From NCBI GenBank assembly GCA_050260015.1, contig JBLNBN010000034.1:1-64000 (forward strand): 64,000 bases of DNA. Direction: 5' to 3'. The notes under the pieces are model-generated. The model searched no databases, was not told the DNA's origin, and saw only the letters and a program-made list of their open reading frames with translations. Each line of letters opens with the position of its first letter. The first letter of the stretch is position 1. The DNA is from JBLNBN01 sp050260015. GTDB lineage: Bacteria; Bacteroidota; Ignavibacteria; Kapaibacteriales; UBA2268. Below are positions 27,259 through 36,598 of this stretch, piece after piece. A program made the translations under genes and the position numbers.

Positions 27259-28248
27259 TCAGTTAACCTGGCCGATGACCCAGGGCTTTTCGGGTTCCAA
27301 CAGGCGAAGAACTTCGTCAAGATTATCGGGGGATACGACCGCTATTAAGCCCGCGCCGAGATTAAACGCGCGTCGCATTTCCTCGTCGCCGAGCTTGCCT
27401 TCGCGGCGTATTAATTGGAATATCTCCGGCGCCTGCCAGCTATTCCAATCGATATCCAAAACGCAGCCCTTTGGGATAATCCTCTTCGTATTGCCGATAA
27501 TACCGCCGCCGGTAACGTGCGAGAGCGCGTTAATTAGATCCGCGTCGAGCAGCGGCTTGATTACAGGATAGTAGGATCTGTGCACCGCCAGCAGGGCTTC
27601 GCCTAACGTGGCGCCAAGAGAATCGATCCTATCGCTTGCGGAATACTTGGGGAACAATACGGCGCGGGCGAGGGAATAGCCGTTGGTGTGCAATCCAGTC
27701 GAGGGTAGGGCGACCAATACGTCGCCTTTCTTAACCCTCGAGCCGTTTAAAACTTTTGATTTTTCGACAACTCCAACAATAGTGCCGCTCATGTCGTATT
27801 CGCCCTCGTTATAGAAACCGGGCATTTCCGCGGTCTCCCCGCCGATAAGCGCGCAACCGTTTTCCGCGCACGCTTTGGCGAATCCCCCGATAACCTGCTC
27901 GGCGACCGAAGGCTCGAGCTTGCCGGTAGCGAAGTAATCGAGGAAGAAAAGGGGCTTAGCGCCGCAAGCCAGGATATCGTTTACGCAGTGATTGACCAGG
28001 CACTGCCCGACCGTGTCGTGCTTGCCGGCCATAAATGCGATCTTCAGCTTGGTGCCGACGCCGTCGGCGCTTGCGACTAGAACGGGATGCTCGTACTCCG
28101 GGAATTTCGCGTCGTAAAGCCCGCCGAAGAGGCCGATCTCGCTGAGCACGTTGGCATTAAACGTCGAGCGTACTAAGGGTTTAATTCTATCGACGGTTTC
28201 TTCGCCGGCTTCGATATCCACCCCGGCGCTTTTATATGTTAAATTCAT
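27259..28248 (-). CDS. purM: Phosphoribosylformylglycinamidine cyclo-ligase (AIR synthase)
   Basis: 329 residues. Opens with the family signature TYKSAGVDIEAGEETVDRIKPLV and contains VASADGVGTKLKIAF, HDTVGQCLVNHCVNDILACGAKPLFFLDYFATG, ALIGGETAEMPGFY and SHVTGGGIIGN. Closes the imidazole ring of AIR from FGAM with ATP in purine synthesis. It precedes the Ppx/GppA gene by 15 bases; the other pur gene visible here is guaA at 42179, not linked. Confidence 0.97.
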   Translation of the reverse strand: MNLTYKSAGVDIEAGEETVDRIKPLVRSTFNANVLSEIGLFGGLYDAKFPEYEHPVLVASADGVGTKLKIAFMAGKHDTVGQCLVNHCVNDILACGAKPLFFLDYFATGKLEPSVAEQVIGGFAKACAENGCALIGGETAEMPGFYNEGEYDMSGTIVGVVEKSKVLNGSRVKKGDVLVALPSTGLHTNGYSLARAVLFPKYSASDRIDSLGATLGEALLAVHRSYYPVIKPLLDADLINALSHVTGGGIIGNTKRIIPKGCVLDIDWNSWQAPEIFQLIRREGKLGDEEMRRAFNLGAGLIAVVSPDNLDEVLRLLEPEKPWVIGQVN

Positions 28249-28296
28249 TTCTATATGGAATTAGTCAAAAGAACAAAATTAAGAAAAAAAGGACAA

Positions 28297-30336
28297 TTAT
28301 TTGCCGGTGATGGTAAATTCAACGCGCCTGTTCCGCGCCCTGCCCTCCTCCGTGGAATTATTTCCAACGGGTTTGGATTCGCCCATGCCCGCCACTTTAA
28401 GCCGCATGCGGTTTACTCCGAGCTTAACGAGGTAATCGGCCACGGCTTGAGCGCGCATAAGCGACAGCTTTTGGTTGCCGTCTGCCGGTCCAACGTCGTC
28501 GGTATGCCCGGTTATCTGGATCGTCATACCAGGATTTTCATCCAGTAAATCCCTTAGACGTTTCAACTCGACAAATGATTCCTCGAGCAGTTGGTACTTA
28601 GCGAATTCAAAGAAGATATTATTGATCCTGACGGTCTGCCCCTTCTCTATGGGAGCCAATACTAAATCGCGGTTAATCTCGGAGTAAGTTTTTAAATTTC
28701 TTAGATCGACGTTTTCGTTTACCGCTACGAAGCCCTCGGCATGCGCAAGGAATCCGTATCGTTTACCATAGGGCAGGGCGATCTGGTACTCGCCCGTCTT
28801 GGGGTTCGAGCGGATCTTACCGACTTCGGTTCCTTCGGGGAGCGTTTCATACGTAATTGTCGCCTCGACTGGCTGCTTCGTCTTCTGGTTCAGCACCTTG
28901 CCGCGCACGAGCGTAACTGATTGAGGTCGCGCTTTCTCGGGAACGAATATGCGGAATATGTCCTCGCGACCGAAGCTCTTCTGCGTCGAAACGAAGTATG
29001 CGTAATCGCCCTTCGCCGTTATTGTATAGTAGGCGTCCCAATCGGCCGTGTTGAACAGCGGCCCTAAGTTCTGCGGCTCGCTCCACTTCGTCCAGGTCGA
29101 ATCCAGCCTGCGCGAGATAAACATATCGTTGCTGCCGTAGCCGAGACGGCCGTTGGTCGAGAAGTACAGCGTCTGCTCGTCGGCGGCTATAAACGGGGTC
29201 ACTTCGTCGCCCGCGGTATTAATCCTCGAGCCAAGATTACGAGGCTCGCTCCAGGTGCCGTCATCCTCAAGAAAACTTACGTATAGATCGTTGCCGCCGT
29301 AGGAATCTTCTCCGCCGATCGATATGATAAGGACCTTTCCGCTCGCCGAGAGGCTCGAGCTCGTGCTCTTTTGCAAATTCTTATAATTCTTTATAAGAAG
29401 GGGCTTGGGGAAGCTCCATTCGGTTCCGTTGAATTCGCTCATAGATAGGCCGCGGCTCATCCCGCCGCCCGGCACATAAATATTGCCAAGCAGCATGGTA
29501 TTGCCGCCGGGGGTAATCGCCGCGGCGAAGTTGGAATGCTCGTTATTTATCGGCGGACCAATATTGATCGCCGGGCCGAATTTGCCCGTACTATCATCCA
29601 TATAGGAGACCCAGACGTCCTGCAGCTTTTCGGAGCCTATGTTCTGCGGGTGAAGCTCGCGGGTAAAGTAAAGCGTTTTCCCGTCCGGGGAAATAACGGG
29701 CGCAAGCTCATGCCATTCGGAATTAACGTTCTCGCCGAGATTTTCCGGGGTCGATTTTACGTTTTCTACGGGTAGGAGATTTATTTCGTATCCCACCGGG
29801 GTTTTATTATCTGAAACGCCTATGGCGTCCACCTGGTAATGCTCGGTATAGGATATGGTTGATAGTTCAATCCTGGCGTATTTTACGGGGAAAGGCGTTC
29901 TATCGAAAAATGCGTTCATCATCCTGCCTTCATGCTGCACCACGACCGGCGTCACGTTCTGGTAGACCCTTTGCGAAGCGGTCTGAAGGCTATCCATTAA
30001 TATTATTTGGGTGATAGCCCCCGGGTTTAAGTTCTCCGAAACGGAGACTTGCTCGGCAAAGATTGCCGTCGCGAATTCCACCACTATGAACTGCACGCCT
30101 TCGGAAGCGGGGCGAGCGCGCCATGCCGTCGGGCTTTCGCCGAAGTTTGCCGAGACGCTCGGCGGGCCGAGGACTTGATTAGCCGAATACTGGGTTGGGG
30201 AATATTGCCAACTAAAATCGACGACTTTCGAAGCCCATTCAGTGCGGGCGAAAGCAGCGCTCGTTAGTGCGGCCATAATTAGAATAGCGAACAATGATTT
30301 TCTTAACATTTTTATGCTTTTTTTATTATTTGGCAT
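28297..30336 (-). CDS. OmpA-family protein with PD40 propeller and carboxypeptidase-regulatory-like domain
   Basis: About 680 residues; start placed at the ATG at 30336, with a second ATG at 30309 directly before the signal peptide (MLRKSLFAILIMAALTSAAFA). Order: N-terminal carbohydrate-module-like beta region, TolB/PD40-type repeats (SPDGKTLYFTRE, AADEQTLYFSTNGRLGYGSNDMFISR), a CarboxypepD-reg-like beta sandwich (RGKVLNQKTKQPVEATITYE), and a C-terminal OmpA peptidoglycan-binding domain (IQITGHTDDVGPADGNQKLSLMRAQAVADYLV). Anchors the outer membrane to peptidoglycan. Lies just downstream of the response regulator. Related PD40-OmpA proteins occur in T9SS and gliding systems. Confidence 0.85.
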   Translation of the reverse strand: MPNNKKSIKMLRKSLFAILIMAALTSAAFARTEWASKVVDFSWQYSPTQYSANQVLGPPSVSANFGESPTAWRARPASEGVQFIVVEFATAIFAEQVSVSENLNPGAITQIILMDSLQTASQRVYQNVTPVVVQHEGRMMNAFFDRTPFPVKYARIELSTISYTEHYQVDAIGVSDNKTPVGYEINLLPVENVKSTPENLGENVNSEWHELAPVISPDGKTLYFTRELHPQNIGSEKLQDVWVSYMDDSTGKFGPAINIGPPINNEHSNFAAAITPGGNTMLLGNIYVPGGGMSRGLSMSEFNGTEWSFPKPLLIKNYKNLQKSTSSSLSASGKVLIISIGGEDSYGGNDLYVSFLEDDGTWSEPRNLGSRINTAGDEVTPFIAADEQTLYFSTNGRLGYGSNDMFISRRLDSTWTKWSEPQNLGPLFNTADWDAYYTITAKGDYAYFVSTQKSFGREDIFRIFVPEKARPQSVTLVRGKVLNQKTKQPVEATITYETLPEGTEVGKIRSNPKTGEYQIALPYGKRYGFLAHAEGFVAVNENVDLRNLKTYSEINRDLVLAPIEKGQTVRINNIFFEFAKYQLLEESFVELKRLRDLLDENPGMTIQITGHTDDVGPADGNQKLSLMRAQAVADYLVKLGVNRMRLKVAGMGESKPVGNNSTEEGRARNRRVEFTITGK

Positions 30337-30360
30337 ACTTTGCAAGGTAAATATAAGATA

Positions 30361-31767
30361 TTATTCGATATCTTTTAAACGACTTCTCAGGGCGCTGTAA
30401 CTTATTCCCAAATATCTCGCCACGTCGGCTTTCTTCCCGTTAAATCTCTCCATGGCTTTAGCTACGATTTTCTTTTCCAGGCCGACTAAATCCAGCCCGT
30501 TTTCAGGTAGCGAGAAATTATCGAAGGGAAGCTCCGGGGCGTCGCCGGCTCCGGGGTTGTCGGGCAGGTCCAGGTGCTCGCGACGGAGTTCGATGCCCTC
30601 GCCGAGCATCACCGCTTTTTCGACAGCGTATTTTAGTTCCCTCACGTTGCCGTGCCAGGGACAATTTTCAAGCGCGCGGAGCGCGTCGGGATGGATCAGC
30701 TTAAAGCGCTTTTTTCGTTGAGCGGACGCCTCCTCCATAAATAAATAAGCGAGAGGGCCCACCGAGCTTTTCACCGCTCGCAGCGGCGGCAGCTTTATGT
30801 ATCCGTAATTCAACCTGTGATAGAGATCTGCGCGGAAGGTTCCCTCGGCGGTCATCGCTTTAAGCGAACGATTCGTCGCCGCGATTATCCTCAGGTTTAC
30901 ATTTATCGGTTGCGATCCGCCCACGCGGTAGAAGGATCTTTCCTGGAATACTCGCAATAGCTTCGCCTGCATTTCCAACGGCAATTCCCCTATCTCGTCC
31001 AGGAAAAGCGTCCCGCCTCGCGCCGCCTCGAGCTTGCCCTTCATCCCGGAGGACTTCGCGCCGGTAAACGCGCCGCCTTCATAGCCGAAGAGCTCGCTCT
31101 CGAATAAATTGGGCGAGATAGCGGCGCAATTTATAGCTACGAACGGCTTGCCCGCCGCCCCTTCCCCGTTATGAACTATCTCGGCTATTACTTCTTTTCC
31201 GCAGCCCGTCTCTCCTTCGATCAAAACCGGTAGATCGGTCTCCGCGGAATATTTCAATGCGAGCTTATATATTTCCTCCATTTCGGGGCAGAAAAATCCG
31301 CTCCGCCGACCTCGACTATCGGTATAAACGACGCCTCGTGAACGCCGGACTGGCTTTTGCCTGATGGAGTCGACGTCCGGCTGGGCGTCCGGCTGCGATT
31401 TATGATCGGACTCCAACCTATCGATAATATTTTTAAGTAAGCTAATGTTAACTGGCTTAACGAGGTAATCGAAAGCGCCCTGCCGGAGCGTTTCTAACGC
31501 GGAATCCAACTCCGCGAATCCCGTTAAGAAAACTACTGGAAGGCTTGAAAGCTTTTCGTTGCTTTTTATTTGCCGCAACAGCTCGGCGCCGTTCATTTGC
31601 GGCATTTTCATATCAGTGATTACAAGATCGAAATTTGTCGTTTCAATAAGCGAAAGCGCCTCAGCCCCGGAGTCGGAGATAGTGACTTTATGCTCGAGCA
31701 GGCCCGATAAAAAATCAGCCAGGGTCTCGGCGCTCATCTTGTCGTCGTCAACTATTAATATATCCAT
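30361..31767 (-). CDS. Sigma-54-dependent response regulator, NtrC type
   Basis: 468 residues: receiver domain (DILIVDDDKM, phospho-Asp in DLVITDMKMPQMNG, Lys in YLVKPVN), AAA+ domain with Walker A GETGCGKEV, the sigma-54 contact loop GAFTGA, Walker B GGTLFLDEIGELPL, and a C-terminal Fis-type helix-turn-helix (FNGKKADVARYLGISYSALRSRL). Activates sigma-54 promoters on phosphorylation. Its sensor kinase gene lies 20 bases upstream. The final DIE is close to the next gene, 24 bases away, which may be coregulated. Confidence 0.95.
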   Translation of the reverse strand: MDILIVDDDKMSAETLADFLSGLLEHKVTISDSGAEALSLIETTNFDLVITDMKMPQMNGAELLRQIKSNEKLSSLPVVFLTGFAELDSALETLRQGAFDYLVKPVNISLLKNIIDRLESDHKSQPDAQPDVDSIRQKPVRRSRGVVYTDSRGRRSGFFCPEMEEIYKLALKYSAETDLPVLIEGETGCGKEVIAEIVHNGEGAAGKPFVAINCAAISPNLFESELFGYEGGAFTGAKSSGMKGKLEAARGGTLFLDEIGELPLEMQAKLLRVFQERSFYRVGGSQPINVNLRIIAATNRSLKAMTAEGTFRADLYHRLNYGYIKLPPLRAVKSSVGPLAYLFMEEASAQRKKRFKLIHPDALRALENCPWHGNVRELKYAVEKAVMLGEGIELRREHLDLPDNPGAGDAPELPFDNFSLPENGLDLVGLEKKIVAKAMERFNGKKADVARYLGISYSALRSRLKDIE

Positions 31768-31787
31768 TTATCCAGTACCACATGTAA

Positions 31788-32879
31788 TTACTCAAGAGTA
31801 TCTTGCGCTGAAGGGAATTCTATAATAAATTCTTCGCCGACGGAGCAATCGCCCTGCCGAATGCCCCCGTTGTTCTGATTGACGAGCATCTGGGCGATAG
31901 CCAATCCCAACCCGGAACCGTCAGTCGCAGCAGACTCGCGCTCGAACGGGTCGAACAGCTTATCGAAGGGGACGCGTCGGAATCCCGCGCCGTTATCAGA
32001 TATTCTTATTTCAACTTTATCTGAACGTCTCCGCAATTTTATTGCCAATCGCTTATTATTTCCCGGGGACCTATCGAGAGAATCTATTGCCTTTAAGGCT
32101 AAATTGTTGATTATCATTTCAAAATGGGCGGAGTTAACTTTAATTAATCCCGTTCCCTTTGGGCAGTCAATATCCAGTTTTATCTCATGGTTGAATATCT
32201 TTTGTTTTATCATCGAAAGAGCGTTCTCAATCAGCGTCGCGGGGTCGGTCGGTTCGGAAGCAATGAGCGGCTCGGCGGACCAGTACATCCTGATCTGCTT
32301 AACGATCGTATCGATCCTCTGCGCGGCCCCGGAAATTCTCCCGATCAATTTAGTAAAAGGTTCGGGAAGGACGCGCCCGTTTATATCGTTCCAGTTCATA
32401 ATGCCGTCGGTGGCGATGCAAATCGCGTTGAGCGGCTGATTGATCTCGTGAGTCAATCCTCCCGCTATTACCCCGACGGAAGCCATTCGAAGCGATTCCT
32501 CGAGCATCTTTTCGTTCTCGCGCATCTTTAGAAGAGTTTTCAATTCCGTCATGTCGCTTATTATAACGTAATATGCCGAACCTTCCCTGGAGCCGGATAC
32601 CGTGCAGGCAAAGTCGCCCGCTTCGGTCTTCAGGGAAATATCCCCGCGCCCGTTGGCGTCCCCCCCGGCGATAGCTGTCATCGCTCTATCGTACTCGGAA
32701 TGAAATTCGACAGGCACGAATTCCCTTAGCCCCCGCCCGAGCGCGTCGCGCCGTTCAACGCCGAGCATTCCCGCCAGCGTTGAGTTTAAATCGGTTATTC
32801 TCAGCGCTTCGTCCAGCCTGGCAAAGCCGAACGGCGATCGCTCGAGCGCGCTTATCGGTATGGTAGCTCTTTCGTCCAT
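31788..32879 (-). CDS. PAS-domain sensor histidine kinase
   Basis: 363 residues, no membrane segment, so cytosolic. N-terminal PAS domain (about 10-125: GFARLDEALRITDLNSTLAGMLGVERRDALGRG), histidine motif GGLTHEINQPLNAICIA (phospho-acceptor His), and a C-terminal ATPase domain with an N-box (NNLALKAIDSL), DNGAGF and GSGLGLAIAQML. The THEINQPLN form is the NtrB-like NNL type that pairs with NtrC regulators. Stimulus unknown. Twenty bases precede the regulator gene. Confidence 0.92.
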   Translation of the reverse strand: MDERATIPISALERSPFGFARLDEALRITDLNSTLAGMLGVERRDALGRGLREFVPVEFHSEYDRAMTAIAGGDANGRGDISLKTEAGDFACTVSGSREGSAYYVIISDMTELKTLLKMRENEKMLEESLRMASVGVIAGGLTHEINQPLNAICIATDGIMNWNDINGRVLPEPFTKLIGRISGAAQRIDTIVKQIRMYWSAEPLIASEPTDPATLIENALSMIKQKIFNHEIKLDIDCPKGTGLIKVNSAHFEMIINNLALKAIDSLDRSPGNNKRLAIKLRRRSDKVEIRISDNGAGFRRVPFDKLFDPFERESAATDGSGLGLAIAQMLVNQNNGGIRQGDCSVGEEFIIEFPSAQDTLE

Positions 32880-32882
32880 GAA

Positions 32883-33527
32883 TTATACCTTTACTACAAA
32901 TCTAATTACTAAATCGAAATGCGCCTTAATCAGCGGAAAAAATCTCTCCGGCTCGGTCTGACCGCGGGCGGCGCTGTATTCCGTAATTAAATAATAATAG
33001 GGCCTCTCCTTCAGGCTCATAGATATGACCTTCGAAGTGGAGTCGGCCATTTCAATTATATGATGCGGCTTGCGGTAAAAGTCCGAAACGCGGACGTCCT
33101 TGAACTCCCCTAACACGATCGGCGGGTAGTCCGGGTCGGGTATAAATTGAGTGGAGTCCAGCGACTGCGGATCGCCGAGAGGCTTTGCGAATTGTATGCT
33201 GTAGCGCACATATTCAAACGCCAGCGTATCGATTCCCGGATTAAAAGGGATGCCGCCTTCGTAAACTATCGAGTCTATCCAATAATTCATCTGGAAGACC
33301 TCCGCCTTAGCGATCTGGTCGCGATTGTCCTTATAAGCCTGGTACTCGTATAAGTTTGCAAAGTCCACGGAGTATCTCGGGATATATTTGTTTTCGTACT
33401 TTATGTCGAACTCAAGCGGCAGCTGAAAGCTGAATTCAGTGAAGTTCTCCACTGCGTCGGTATAGCATCCCGTAATGGCGACGCATACAGCGGCGAGAGC
33501 GATTATCTTTAACGCTATGGCTTTCAT
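32883..33527 (-). CDS. Lipoprotein of unknown function
   Basis: 214 residues with a lipobox (AAVCVAITGC) at residues 12-21 and acidic, beta-rich remainder. No domain recognised. Overlaps the upstream OmpA gene by four bases and is three bases from the histidine kinase, so it belongs to that operon; a periplasmic partner of the OmpA protein is plausible but not shown. Confidence 0.7.
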   Translation of the reverse strand: MKAIALKIIALAAVCVAITGCYTDAVENFTEFSFQLPLEFDIKYENKYIPRYSVDFANLYEYQAYKDNRDQIAKAEVFQMNYWIDSIVYEGGIPFNPGIDTLAFEYVRYSIQFAKPLGDPQSLDSTQFIPDPDYPPIVLGEFKDVRVSDFYRKPHHIIEMADSTSKVISMSLKERPYYYLITEYSAARGQTEPERFFPLIKAHFDLVIRFVVKV

Positions 33528-35887
33528 TTTCGTTCCCCCGTATTCTTAGGAATTTTTGCCTCGATAACGACAGTTCTGCAGTAGAATCTGCCTTCCGGGG
33601 TAGAGTTATCGAATATCAGCTCGCTCTCCCCTTTCCCTATTTGCCTGGCGTCCTGCCGTCCGAGCGCCGCGGAAGCCTGCTGCGCCCTGCCGAGCGATAG
33701 CTTTGCATTGTGCTCGTCGGAGCCTATCCTATCCGTGAATCCGTAGACCGAGACGATAGCGTTAGGCGGCAGCTCGCTCTTAATGTAATCAGTTATGCGG
33801 CTGTTCGCTTTTCCAAGCGCCGCTTTATCGTATTCGAAAAGGATTAAGTTATATACGTTAATTGCCGTGTCGGCTATGCGCTTTTGCTCCTTTTGCATAA
33901 TAGAGATCGATTCGACAGGAATTTTCTTAACCGGCGAATTAAAGATATTCCCTTCCTGGTCGGTCATTCCTAGCGAGTAATTTATATTTTCGTCGCCGGC
34001 AAAAGCATAAGCTTCGCTCGGGCTCAGTTTCCAGTCGAGGAACTCGGGCGGCGCGCCTTTGTCGGCAAATACTTTAAGATCCGTTCCGGAAGCTCCCGCC
34101 GCCGCGATCTTCCAATCGGACGGAACCCCGCCCGAGACGCCGGTCTTAAATTTAACCGTTCCGGGCTTCACCCGACGCAGCGTGTCCTGTATCTCGGCCG
34201 GGGCTAGTATTTCCCAATCGTCCGAGGAAATTTCCACGCGGCGGTTCTCGGCCCTGCCGTCCTCTTCCTTTACGGAAGAAGGCCTCGCGGGAAGGTTTAT
34301 CGCCTTAACGTCGATCCGCCCGGGAGAGATTTGCCACGCGTCCACAAAATATTTCTTGATCGACTCCGCCCGCGATCTTGAAAGCGCTTTATTATTCTTT
34401 TCCCGACCGGCTCCGGCGTTGCACCCGGTTAGGACGATCCTCGCGGAGGGCTTCTCCGAAAGCCGACGCCCGATAATGTTCAGCACATGGTAGTAATTTT
34501 CGAGTTGCCCCTTGCCCAATAGTTCAGAATTATTGAACGCGTTCGCCTGGTCGCGGGTTAGGCTTATATATTTGCCGGGGATCACCGAAGCGCCCTCGTC
34601 GAAGAAGACATAAGGCAAAAGCGCGCGGAGTTGCTTGGAAAGATATTCTTCGAGCGTTATACGTTCTAGCGGGGCGAGCGCGCCGTCCTCCGCGACTTCG
34701 TACGCCGTTACGTCGCCTGTTAAAACGACCTTATTCGGCTTAATCACTTCCAGCGTGCGCGCCGCCGTATGGATTTCCGGCAGTTTATACGCGATCGTCG
34801 GCGGATCCTGCGGCACCGGCAGCGGCCGGGGTTCGGGTATGAATTCAATATCGGGCTCCGATTCGAACAGCCACAATCCGACGGACGCGCTTGCGTACGG
34901 CTGGACGGCGTAGGCCGCGCGGGCTGAAAGCTCCAGGATTCCAACTTTATAGGTAAAGCCTCCGACGACCTGGAAGGGGTTGCTCGAGGCGATATTCAAT
35001 TTGAATGGGTCCTCACGCCGTATTTCTTCGTAGGGACTGGATATTATTTCCTTATTTAATCCGCCTGTGTCGCGCATCGCAAGTAGCCGACCGTTCATCC
35101 CCTCAAATTGAAATCCCATAATGGCGGAAAAGCCTGAATTCCAATTCCTGGAGAAATGCAATCCCGCCGAGTAGGAATTTACCTTTATTGAGGAGCCTCT
35201 TTCAAGGCGGTGATACGCAAGGTTTGCCGCCGCGCTCCAGCGCTCGCTCTTCCATAGCCCGAAGGCCTTATCTAAATTCTGATTGAGCGCAACCGAGTAA
35301 TAGGTCAGGTTTTGGCCGTCGATCGGGGCCGCAAGAAAGCGGAATCGAAGCTGCGTGCGCGTAGGCAGTCCCATAAAGAACCCGACTGAGGGTATCGTCG
35401 GTAGCGTCGAGATATTATTACCTTCAACGAAGGCGATGGATTTATAGAATGAATCGGGTGGGAAATGATTTTGAGGGGCCGCGAAAACTGGCGTGGACCT
35501 CCCGCCAAATAATGTCGGCTGTGCGATGTACCGCTTATGGTTTCTCGTGATCAGGCCGTCGCAAAGCGAAGCGTTCTCCGTGTAATCGGTGTAGCCGTAC
35601 AGGTCGGGCAGCTCCGCGTAGTATTCCTGCTGGGACTTTGGGGCGTAGGCCTGCCCGGCGGCCATATCAAATCCGAACGACCACGTTGCGTTATAGTTTG
35701 CGCGCGAGTATAGATTCGAATTCCAGCTCTCTTCTATAGTTGTAAAAATTGGCTTAAGATAATTAGACGCGTTCGCGGAAGTTATTAGCTTAAACTCTCG
35801 GCTTATCGTTAAATCCTTCCCCGCCACGTAAGCGCCGGCAAGCGCAACTGTCGCCGCCGCAATTAATAAAGTCCTAAAACGCCTCAT
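33524..35887 (-). CDS. Large OmpA-family protein with two OmpA C-terminal-like domains
   Basis: 787 residues: signal peptide, an N-terminal beta-barrel-like region of about 350 residues, then an OmpA-like domain (LPYVFFDEGASVIPGKYISL ... VLTGCNAGAGREKNNKALSRSRAESIKKYFVDAWQISPGRI), an intervening beta region, and a second OmpA-like domain (LILFEYDKAALGKANSRITDYI ... VSVYGFTDRIGSDEHNAKLSLGRAQQASAAL). First gene of a five-gene set running to the PD40-OmpA gene. Likely outer-membrane and peptidoglycan-associated. Two divergent OmpA domains in one chain are unusual. Confidence 0.82.
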   Translation of the reverse strand: MRRFRTLLIAAATVALAGAYVAGKDLTISREFKLITSANASNYLKPIFTTIEESWNSNLYSRANYNATWSFGFDMAAGQAYAPKSQQEYYAELPDLYGYTDYTENASLCDGLITRNHKRYIAQPTLFGGRSTPVFAAPQNHFPPDSFYKSIAFVEGNNISTLPTIPSVGFFMGLPTRTQLRFRFLAAPIDGQNLTYYSVALNQNLDKAFGLWKSERWSAAANLAYHRLERGSSIKVNSYSAGLHFSRNWNSGFSAIMGFQFEGMNGRLLAMRDTGGLNKEIISSPYEEIRREDPFKLNIASSNPFQVVGGFTYKVGILELSARAAYAVQPYASASVGLWLFESEPDIEFIPEPRPLPVPQDPPTIAYKLPEIHTAARTLEVIKPNKVVLTGDVTAYEVAEDGALAPLERITLEEYLSKQLRALLPYVFFDEGASVIPGKYISLTRDQANAFNNSELLGKGQLENYYHVLNIIGRRLSEKPSARIVLTGCNAGAGREKNNKALSRSRAESIKKYFVDAWQISPGRIDVKAINLPARPSSVKEEDGRAENRRVEISSDDWEILAPAEIQDTLRRVKPGTVKFKTGVSGGVPSDWKIAAAGASGTDLKVFADKGAPPEFLDWKLSPSEAYAFAGDENINYSLGMTDQEGNIFNSPVKKIPVESISIMQKEQKRIADTAINVYNLILFEYDKAALGKANSRITDYIKSELPPNAIVSVYGFTDRIGSDEHNAKLSLGRAQQASAALGRQDARQIGKGESELIFDNSTPEGRFYCRTVVIEAKIPKNTGERK

Positions 35888-35971
35888 CGCGCCTCTTTCT
35901 ACCGTAAATCCATTAGCATAAAGGCAAGTTAAACCAATTTTACAAGAAATTCAATTATTAATTATTAAGAA

Positions 35972-36520
35972 TTACTTTTCCCAGAATATATCCTCTCGCC
36001 CGATCTCGTAGTTCGCCATGCGAGCGGCGGAAAACAAAAAGTCGCTTGCGCGGTTAAGGAATACCAGGGCTCTGTCGTTTATCCTCTCTTCGTCGGCCAG
36101 CCGGGTCGCGAATCTTTCCGCCCGGCGGCAGATAGTGCGCGCAAGATGGAGCCTCGCCGCAAGCTCGCTCCCGCCGGGCAAGATAAACTTCCTTAAGGGC
36201 GGAAGCTCCTCTTGAAATTTATCAATCAGGCCCTCGAGGTGCGCGACGTCCTCGTCCGCGATCCTGATTACTTCGAACTTCGGCGCGGGGTCGAGCGGCG
36301 CTGCGAAGTCCGAACCGAGGTTGAATAGTTTATGGCTCAACCATACGAGAGGTTCGCTAAGCTTCTCCGGGATTACTTCCACGGCGAGGGCGAATCCGAT
36401 GGCCGCGTTTAGCTCGTCGGCCGCGCCGTAAGTCTCCACCCGTAGCGAGCTCTTCTTTACCCTCTCCCCGTTGAGCAATCCAGTCGTACCGTCGTCGCCT
36501 GTTTTAGTATATATTTTCAT
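35972..36520 (-). CDS. Corrinoid (cob(I)alamin) adenosyltransferase, PduO type
   Basis: 182 residues, with the N-terminal KIYTKTGDDGTTGLLNGERVKKSSLRVETYGAADELNAAIG (ATP-binding, PduO type) and the C-terminal FILPGGSELAARLHLARTICRRAERFATRLADEERINDRALVFLNRASDFLFSAARMAN. It transfers adenosyl from ATP to cob(I)alamin, making the coenzyme form. With the B12 riboswitch at 1.7-1.95 kb it shows that this organism uses cobalamin. Divergent from the phosphoesterase gene at 36599. Confidence 0.95.
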   Translation of the reverse strand: MKIYTKTGDDGTTGLLNGERVKKSSLRVETYGAADELNAAIGFALAVEVIPEKLSEPLVWLSHKLFNLGSDFAAPLDPAPKFEVIRIADEDVAHLEGLIDKFQEELPPLRKFILPGGSELAARLHLARTICRRAERFATRLADEERINDRALVFLNRASDFLFSAARMANYEIGREDIFWEK

Positions 36521-36598
36521 ACTTTTGTCTTACCGCTTTTTAATATATTTTCGTTTTCATAAATTGCAATTTATAAATTTACCAAAGACGGAGCAAAA

